Of a stretch of 9,389 nt of DNA, positions 1-9,000 are shown one piece after another. Below the pieces are notes generated by a model. It had not been told where the DNA came from, ran no database searches, and saw only the letters and a list, made by a program, of their open reading frames with translations. The stretch's first letter is position 1. Each line of letters starts with the position of its first letter. A program made the position numbers and the translations under genes. The stretch is from an uncultured Eubacteriales bacterium (lineage in GTDB: Bacteria; Bacillota; Clostridia; Christensenellales; DTU072), in NCBI GenBank assembly GCA_902766325.1, contig CACXDF010000146.1:1-9389 (forward strand), read 5' to 3'.

Positions 1-3000
1 AAATAATCTTCGCAAGAAAGCAGATCTCCCGCAGCTTCGGAATAGGCCGCGACGTGGAACTTTTTCGGATAATAAAGCGTTTCGGTCCCATCCGCAGAAA
101 GGGCGGACGCGAGCGTATACGCAACGACGTCGCCCGTATCCCACAAGAACGGTCTGTAGAAACGCGTGAAGACGTACATATCGTCGTTATAATTACTGCC
201 GTACTGCGCGATAGCCGTCTTATCGCGGAGAGCGTCGAGAATGGACTTCGCGGAGGTATACCGTAAACTTTCGGCATGCAACTCGCTACGGGTTTCGTAA
301 TCTTCGTTGAACGCGCCGGCCGTCCTGTTCTCTTCTCTGTTCATCAAATAAACGAACGCGAGAGAAGCGAGACAGCAATCGGCCGAATTTCCGTTATAAG
401 AAAGCGCGCTCGGATCGCGGAAGAACGTCTCCAAAGCTGCCGTCACGCCGTTACTTCTGGTCTTGTTATTTTCGATCAGGGCCGAGATCGCAAGCGCTTT
501 GATCTTTCTGCACGCTTCGGCCGAATATTGGTTCAGCCTATACGTATACGTAACGTTGCCGGAGACCGACTGCGCAAAGCGGAGATAATAATAATGCTTG
601 GCGAAGGCGTCCTCGATCTCGCTACGCGTAAAGCCGTACGCAGAAAATACGTTCATACCCGTAATGGAATTCGAGTTATATTCCGCCCAGTCGTACAAAG
701 AGACCAGTCCGCTTCCCGAAACGGCCAGGCCATCCACGTTAACGAGCGACTGCGCGTAAGTCAGGAAGGCTCTGTTATTTTTGACCCACTCTTTTCCGTT
801 TTCGATATCTTCGGCGGAATAACCGAAGACGTCGGCGTGTTCAAGCAACGAGTCGTACGGCGTCTTACCCTTAAGATAATACGTCTTTCCTTCCGCAAAC
901 GAAGAGTCCGTCGTTTTATAATATCTGTAATAGCGGTGACCGGCTCCGTCGTATTCCATACTCATGCGTTCATAATAGACGTTGTTCGGGACGACTTCGC
1001 CTACCTTGACGCTTGCCGGATAATAACTGTTGGCGACATAGTTTACCAAGAAGTCGAACATGACGTTACTTACCGAAACAAGGGGCGTATACGTATCGCT
1101 TGAAGAAACGAGAGTGTTATGCGTTATACGATACGACTGCCAGGCCTGCATAGTCAGATCGCCGGTAAAGGACGAATAGGCATAAGCGTAGCTGTTATGA
1201 TCGTCCGGATTGGATCCCGACCGGATATCGGCGTCGTTATAATAGTTTTCCCACAAAGAAAGCAACTCGACTATGCCGAGACCGTTCAAAGAAGAATACA
1301 TATCGGCGAAAGCCATCGCAGCCGATTGTTGATTATCGTCTCCCGTATATCCCTTATGCACTTCCGCATAGATACTGCCTACGCCGCTTTGGATCATATT
1401 GTCGGCAATGGACGCATAAGCCTTTTCCGTATTCTCTTCGTCCGCATATATCTCGTCCAGCGTCTTGATCGCAGGATAATTTTCGCGGATGAAAGATTTC
1501 AGCTGCGGAAGCAGACTCGGATAATTACTGCCGCCGTGAAGGGTCGCTTTCAGTCTGTCCATTTCGGTCGCCACAGCTTCGTAATAGACGGCGTATTCTT
1601 CGTCGCCGGCGCTGGCGGAGAAGCCGGAAGCCAAAGCATAGACGCTCTTCAGGCTTTCCCATTGCGATTCGCTTAAAGAAGTTTCGCTCTGTACGTTCGC
1701 GTTATAGAAACGCAAAGAATAATCGAGATAGTATTCGTACAGATTGTTCCACAATTCCGCGTTGATCTTATAATAATTTTTCAATCCCGCGTTCCGGAGC
1801 AGGTTTTCTCTGTTCATCCTCAGGTTATCGTTCATCGAAGAACCGGACGGCATAAGATAAGCGTATAACTCTTCCATCGTCCACAGCGACGGATCGACGT
1901 TCGAATCGATGGTCTGCACAAGACTGCGTAAAGCGTTAAGATAGTTCTGATAAGTAAACGTGATCGAGCCGCCGCCGGAAAGAGCCACGGTAAACGTCAG
2001 TTCTATCGTTGTGGTCGTATCTCCGTTATTCGTGACGGGCGCTATGGAGTCGATACCCTCTTCCGTCAGGACGTTGACCAATTCTTTCAACGAAGCCAAA
2101 GAGTAATCGCGGCGATACCGGGACGTAACGTCGTTTTCCGCCTCATGAATACGATTGAGGTAGATATTGCCGTAATCGAGATGGAACTCGATGGTAAAGC
2201 TGTTTTCGATCGAATTGAAATCGAAAGGATTAAAGTAGATAACGGTAGCGTCGGTATAATAGGTGTTCGGTTGCCATACGTTGCTCTCGTTGGGCACGTA
2301 CACATATTCTCCGCTGCCGGAACTCGTCTCCTGCTTGATATAATAACTCCTGTACGTATTATTCCAATCGGAAGGACGATCGACGATCGGAAGTTTATCA
2401 ATCATACGGCTGTATTCCAACACGGGGATCGTGATATGGGCTTCGGCGCTTTCGCCCTTAATGCCTTCTATTTCCTTACTTGCAATAAGTTGCTTCAAGG
2501 CGACCGACTTTACGTACGCGTCGCTTCCGGATAACTTATTGAAAATGTCAACCATGACGCTTTTTTCGGTAATGGCGGCGTATTCGTAAATGCCGTTCCA
2601 GACGTCGCGCGCAACACAATCGTACAACTTGTTGCGATACTTCGTTTCATACGAGCGATTGACCTTTCTTTCATTGGTGGAGAAATTATTGTTCGATTCG
2701 TCCGCCAAAGCCGAGTAGTAAAACGCCTTCAACTTGATATAATCGTTGAATACGTTCTGAATCTCGTTATTATCGGTATCCGGCATATAAGGCTGCGTAC
2801 GGAAGGAATCTACGTTGCTCTTCCAATCCTCGTATATCTGAGGACGTCCGACCTTCGCCGATTCGGGACTGCCTTTGTCAACCCATTCGTCGTACGACGC
2901 CTTCATCTTTTCGTACATATACAGAATAACGGCGCGCTTGTTCTGCGGAGCGATATCGCTCGTTCCGAACAGTTCGAAATTCAGTTCGTACAGATACCCT

Positions 3001-6000
3001 TGCGTGATATAAGAATAATATCCCTGTTGCGTGGTATCCTCTCCTCCGATGCTGACGGAATATGTCGCGCACAGGATATCGTACGCCTTAACGATAATGT
3101 CTTTATCCATTTCTTCGCGGGCGGCGTTGATCTTATTCTGCGTTCCGCTCGAATAATCTCCCGTCGTCACAACGTCCCACATCCAGGCGTTCACGAGCGT
3201 CTCGTACTTCTCTTGGAATATGGAGAGATAGTATTCATACAAGTTACGCAGGTTATAATCATCCGCATATACGTTGCCGTATATCTGTCCGTCGTACCCG
3301 GTCAAAGATACGTTCTTAAAATCGTATTCTTTGCCTTCGTATTCCCAGGTCTCGTTCCAAACAATGGTGGGTACGAACGGCGCGTTGCCGTTTTTGTATC
3401 CGTACATCGAGTCTTCGTCAACGCTGTACGAAACGCCGTCTTTCTCGAAATTGAGATAATAGCTGTCGTACGAAACGAACATATTTTCGCCCATCAAGGT
3501 GGGTATATCGGTAAGAAGCGCCGCCACCGGATCTTCGTAATCGTAAGAAAGCGAATACCGGCGATCCAATTCTTCGCCGATCTTTAAAGAACGGTTCAGA
3601 ACGACGATCAGGATATCGAAGTACTGGTTTTCGCTACCGACCGAGATGTAACCGCGCACCCTATACGTCGCGCCGTTATAGTCGTCCTTTTGGGGCATAA
3701 AATAGCCGTAATAAGAGCCGGAGGCGGACGGAATTTCGTAAAAACGGGTATCCCCTGCCGAGGTAAAGAGAGAAATGTGTTTTTCTTCGCTGACCAGCGA
3801 CCTGTCCGAAGTATAGCGGACGAATTCCGTCCCCAAACCGGTCCTGACGTCATACGTCTCCCAACCGCGTACGGCATAATTCTTATATTCGTCCGTCGTG
3901 GTGAATTTGATGGTCACTTCGGTCGGAAGACGGAAAGTAGTCGAGTTATACGGATCGATATAATAGACGGGTATAACGTCCCGATCGTTGCCGCTGACCG
4001 CCGTCGCTTCCGCGTGATAATTCACGCATTCGTATCCGTCGAAATAGACGTAATAGTTTCTACCGCCCACCGTCGAATCGGCCCGACGGAAAATATAGTA
4101 CGTCGACTTCTTAAAGGTAACGTCCGTCGTCGGCTCATATCTGCCCGCGATGTAAACGTAATACTCTTCTTCCAATCGATATCCGGGGGTGGCCGTTATT
4201 TTTACCAAAGAATAGTATTTCTCGTTATCGTCGAAGGAGTACTTCTGCTCAAAACGATTCTGTTTGGCGTTCTTGACAAAGTACGACGTAACGTTACTTT
4301 CTCTTACGTTATCCGCAAGAACGGCATAGTAATAATCGACGTTATCTTCGAAAACGGTATAATCTACGGTCTTCTCAAAATACATTCTTCCGCGGATGGT
4401 CGTTCCGTCGGTCAAAGTCAGGCTTCCGAAGGTATAATACGTAACGCCGGACGCGAATTCTCCGATCGCTTCGGTAAAGTATTCTCCGCTCGAACGAACG
4501 TAATAGGTCCCTTCCTGGATCTTTTGTCCGACGACGACCGTCGCTTCGGTATATTGATAATACTTTTTGCCGGGCAAAGCGTAATCGTCTTCGGTCACGG
4601 CAAAGGCGCCGCGAGAAGAAATAACGGGCAAGAATACGTCCATCGAACGATAAACGCCTTCTTCCACGGGGTCGCCCGAATTCGTCATGATACTGACGGC
4701 GATCTGCGAGCCGCTCGCGCTGCGAACGTAGCAACCGTACGAGTAGTCGTACGCGTACGCGTTACCGACTGCGGTAGGTTCGTTGGATAACATATAATAC
4801 GCAACGCCGGAAACGTATTCTCTTTCTTCCGGTCGATACAAAATGGTATACCTGCGATAATAATCGGCAGAGATCGGCTGGCCTTCCGTCGTAGACGCTT
4901 TTGCCATTTCATAATACTTTCCGCCGGTTTCGGTAGAAGTCGCCGTTTCATAATATTTCGCTCTGCGATACAGTATTTCCGCATCAGAACTTTCCGCGCG
5001 ATAATAATAAGTCGTATTACGATCGAAATAAATGTCGCTCGTCAATACGTATCTTCCTTCGGAATAAACGTAATAGCTGTTTTCCGTAACGATCTGTCCT
5101 GCGTTAACGTCGGCCTTGATAAAGGTGTACGTTGCGGTATCCTGAGACACGTTCATACCGTCTCGATACACATTGTTATACACGCGAGAACTCTCGATGA
5201 TACGAGACAAAATAGTCACGCTGAGAGGAACGCCGTTACTTAATTTGCTTCCGTCTCCGAGATAAATGTTCATCTTCAGAAAAACGGTGTTCGGATTATC
5301 GGCAAGCACTCTGTACTGAGCTCCGAGCTCGGCCATTTTATGTCCGTTCTGGTCGTAGGTGATCTTTTGACAGATCTTATCCCTGACGTCTCTGAATTCA
5401 TATTCGAGATTGGAGAATGTATACCGAACGATCGTACCGGTCGCAGCGCCCGCGTAGCGACTGCGGAACAAAACGGTGATATAAGCCGGCAAGTTATATT
5501 CTCCGTCGAAACTGCTTTCGTACGGGTCGATCTCCAAGTCGTTCAGGAGCGCTTCGGCGCCCGGTTCTTTACTTTCTACGACGTTGACGCCTTCCACGTT
5601 TTCCACGCCGTAATAAGTAAGTTGCGCGATATTGACGTACAAACGGATCGTGTTATCACGCGCTTCATACGTTCTCGTCGCACTGTTATAAACTGAATAA
5701 CAATCGTAATTATAACTGGCAATGCAGAAATATCCGCCGTTTATAAACAGCGAAGAATCGAGCAGATACCGTCCACTTGTCGGATCGATATAGTTGAAGT
5801 TCCAGTTGACTTCGTAGGTGTTGATCGCGGTGGAAGAATAAACGTTCCTTGCGCCTTCGCGGATCTGCGCGGCCGAAGTGACGTTAGCCGTGATCGTCGT
5901 CGGGATACGACTTTCGTTGATACAATATTTACTTTGCATCCTGTCGTAATAAATGAACAAAAACGGGTTGTCGATCTTCAGAACGCCGTCGCTTATCACG

Positions 6001-9000
6001 TACAGATCGTCGCCGGCCGAATAGCCCATCTCTCCCATATCTTTCTGCGGGATACGAACGGACAACTGGTATTTTTCTTCCGAACAGGGCAACGTGTACG
6101 AGAAGGCGTACGTAGCGCCGTCGATGACGTTGATATATTGACGATTGATGTTTTTGAGCGGACGATTACCGAGGACGGAAGCGCCTGCCGCAGAGACGTC
6201 CCATTGGGGAATACCGTACCGGACGGTATACGAGCGCGCGCTGTCCGTGGTATAAACGACTTCTTCGTAAACGGGCAAAGCATAGCCGTCTTCGCCATAC
6301 ACCATCGTAAGATTTCTGTTGAACGGTTCGATCGTCACTTCACTGCTGATCACACCGTAAGTTGCCATCTCTGCCTTAACTACGATCAAAGAGCGCGAAA
6401 CGATGGAACCTTGCGAGAACTTATACAGTTCGATAAAGCTATAGCTGTAACGGATACCGCCTTCGGTCACGAGCGTATTCTCTTCCAGACAGAGAACGGA
6501 ACGGTTAAAGTAGTCTATCAACTTCTTTTGCGCGTCTTCCTTGGTCATGTCGACGTACGACGTCTCGAAAAGACCGAGTTGGTCTCCGGCTACGGCGGAC
6601 TTCTCCATGCCGCCGCGGAAAACGATGGTCAAGTTGTTGAACAGGTATTGGAAATACTCGTACGGCGTGCAGAAATAACCTTCGTTATTATTGCTCAATC
6701 CATAAGCCTTACCGAGAGAGAAATAGATGATATTCTCATAACGGTTGGGAGAATAGGCGTCGGCGGGATCGCTGCTGCCGACGTATCTCAGATATTCGTC
6801 CGCAAAGTTGTAGTTCTGATCGGCGACTTTCGCCATTTCGTCTTGTTCGAGACGATTATTGCCGTTTTCGTCGTTGACGATGGTATATACTTCTTGATCG
6901 GTCATATAGGGCGCGACGTTCAGACGTACCGAACCGAGTACCGATTCCACAACGGAGAAAGGTAATTTCAATTCTTGTTCGTTGATGGTATCGGCGCATA
7001 TCTTTCCGAGCAGGAAGATACCGCCCTGCTGCTTTTCCGCCTCGGTCAACGAGGACACGCCGCGAAGGACCTCTATCATCCTGTTGATAAGATCGATATC
7101 CCACGTAACGGGCAAGCTGTAAAGATCGGACGTCGAGTCGAATCTCACGCCTACGTAAACTTTTTTACCGGCGAGCTGCGCGTCGCGCATCAGAATAAGG
7201 CGATTTAACAGCGCCGTACTGCTCCTGTCGTAACGATCGACGTCCAAAAATCCGCCGATTGCCTTGCCGGAATAAATGCCTGCGGAAACGATACCGCTTT
7301 CCGCGCCGATCATATACGGGTCTTCGTTATTATACACGTCGATATGATTGACGTCTCTGTCATGATTGTTCGTCGTCTTATATAAAGCGCGAGAGCGGAC
7401 GATCAGATTGACGACCGCCTCGTTAGAGATCTCTCCGTTACCGACGACGTAACATTTCAGACCGATATTGCCTACGTCCCACGGGAAAATCAACTTTCCG
7501 TCTTCGTCATACCGTCTGTTATAGTCGCGCGTAGACTGTAAAAACTTGCCCGATCGGATAAGAGGATACTCTTCGCTGCCGATCACGGCATACCACGTCA
7601 GACCGACCTTATTGCCTTCGTCGTCCACGTCTTCGCTGGTGACCGTAGCCCCGCTGCCCAGTACGGCGATGAAGCGAGTCGGAATGATCTCGTCGTAATC
7701 GGCGTACGGATCGACGTACAAAATATCTTCGTCGGGCAATATCTCTTTTTCCACGTACAAGTAATACGTTTTGCCGTTTGTGAAATACCTGTCCTCGGTA
7801 CGGCCGTACCCGTTTTCTATCAATTCGTAACATTGCTCGCCGCTAAGCGACTGATTTGCAATAACGGGGCGGACGGAATAAACGTATTCTCTCGTATAAT
7901 AATCTCTTCCGCTTCTGAAAACGCTGTCTTCGGTCGGCATGTACGCGCCGTTCGTATATACGTAATAGTTACCGATGATCCTGCTGTTTACGACCACGTT
8001 TTCTCTCGTATAAACGGCTTCGCGACGATAATAAGTCTTTCCCGGAACGGCTTGTTCGTCATCCGTCAGGGCATAACCGTTCTTTATGTATTCGTAATAG
8101 ACGACGTCCGCAGGGATTTCCATACCGTAAGAAACGTTCTGCTTTTCGTGCGAATAAGCGTAAAACTTAATATCCCTCAGTTCGCTGTACAGGTTGCGAA
8201 CGATCATGGTGACCCAGACGATCCCGTTCCCGTCGCCGACCTGACCGTATACCGCCAGATCCCGCTGTTGTGTGGACGGATACGCCAAAACGTACTTCTC
8301 TCCGCTTTGCTTAATGATATTCAGTTCCGTCCCTTCGGAAGAATTATCGATGGTTTGCCAATGAACGGCGTATTCTTTCCATTCTTTGGTCGTACTGTCT
8401 CTGTTGACGTATAACCAAACGGTCGACGGCAAAGCCGCGGTAAAGTCATACGGGTTGATCTCATACGGCGCGAAACTTTCGTCGGTACGACGGAACTTGG
8501 CATTACTGACGGCGACCTGTCCGTAAACGGGCGTTACGACCGTCTTCTCGCCTTCTTTCGTAACCTCGTATTGCCTGACCAAATAGCGGTTTTCTTCGCC
8601 CGATTGCGTACGTCCGGGTTGCAGGACGTTCAGCCTGACTTTCTGCAAGCCGACGCCCAATCCGCCGCCGAAGTAAGCGGACGTTTCGGACGTGGCGTTC
8701 TGACCGGTGCCGAATAACGAAGAAGTTCCTTCTCTCGTGATACGCGTCGAAAGCGTTTCCGTCCCCGCCCAATTCAGGGAGCCGAGGATATAACCGGAGT
8801 AGTATTCTTCATCGTTCAAGGTGCCCAAACGGGTCGCGAGCAGGTTACGACTGCTACCGTCGCCGAAAATGACCTTGACCGTATGCTCGTTATCTCCCGT
8901 GATGGGAATATCGTAAGTCGAACGGACAAGATAGTCGATGGTGTATCTGCTGTTGGTCTCGGCGTCGATACGGACTTCCGTTACCTCTTTCCTCTGCACG

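Noticed and set aside
276..1103. Plus-strand open frame of 275 codons
   Set aside because: Mirror-register shadow of helical region 3 and YY copy C; no recognisable domain in its product.
4375..4734. Minus-strand open frame of 119 codons in another register
   Set aside because: Arg-rich out-of-frame reading of YY cluster B; the main frame is uninterrupted here.
4735..4765. Short GTACGC/CGTACG tandem pattern as a DNA repeat or binding site
   Set aside because: It encodes alternating Ala-Tyr residues in the frame (A-Y-A-Y-D-Y), and similar GTACG strings are scattered through the gene from Tyr, Val, Asp and Ser codon neighbours.
3690..4790. Plus-strand open frame of 366 codons, the longest complete one on that strand
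   Set aside because: It lies in the exact mirror register of the continuous minus-strand frame. Its product is a monotonous Ile/Val/Arg-rich sequence typical of antisense reading. The opposite strand has Ig-like and repeat motifs through the same bases.
5934..6965. Plus-strand open frame of 343 codons
   Set aside because: Same mirror register and composition; explained by scarcity of TTA, CTA and TCA codons in the minus-strand gene.
8352..8462. LPSTV at residues 320-324 as a sortase LPxTG-type signal
   Set aside because: The Gly is replaced by Val, no hydrophobic segment or basic tail follows, and the protein continues for over 2,800 residues. It is the strand motif of an Ig-like unit.
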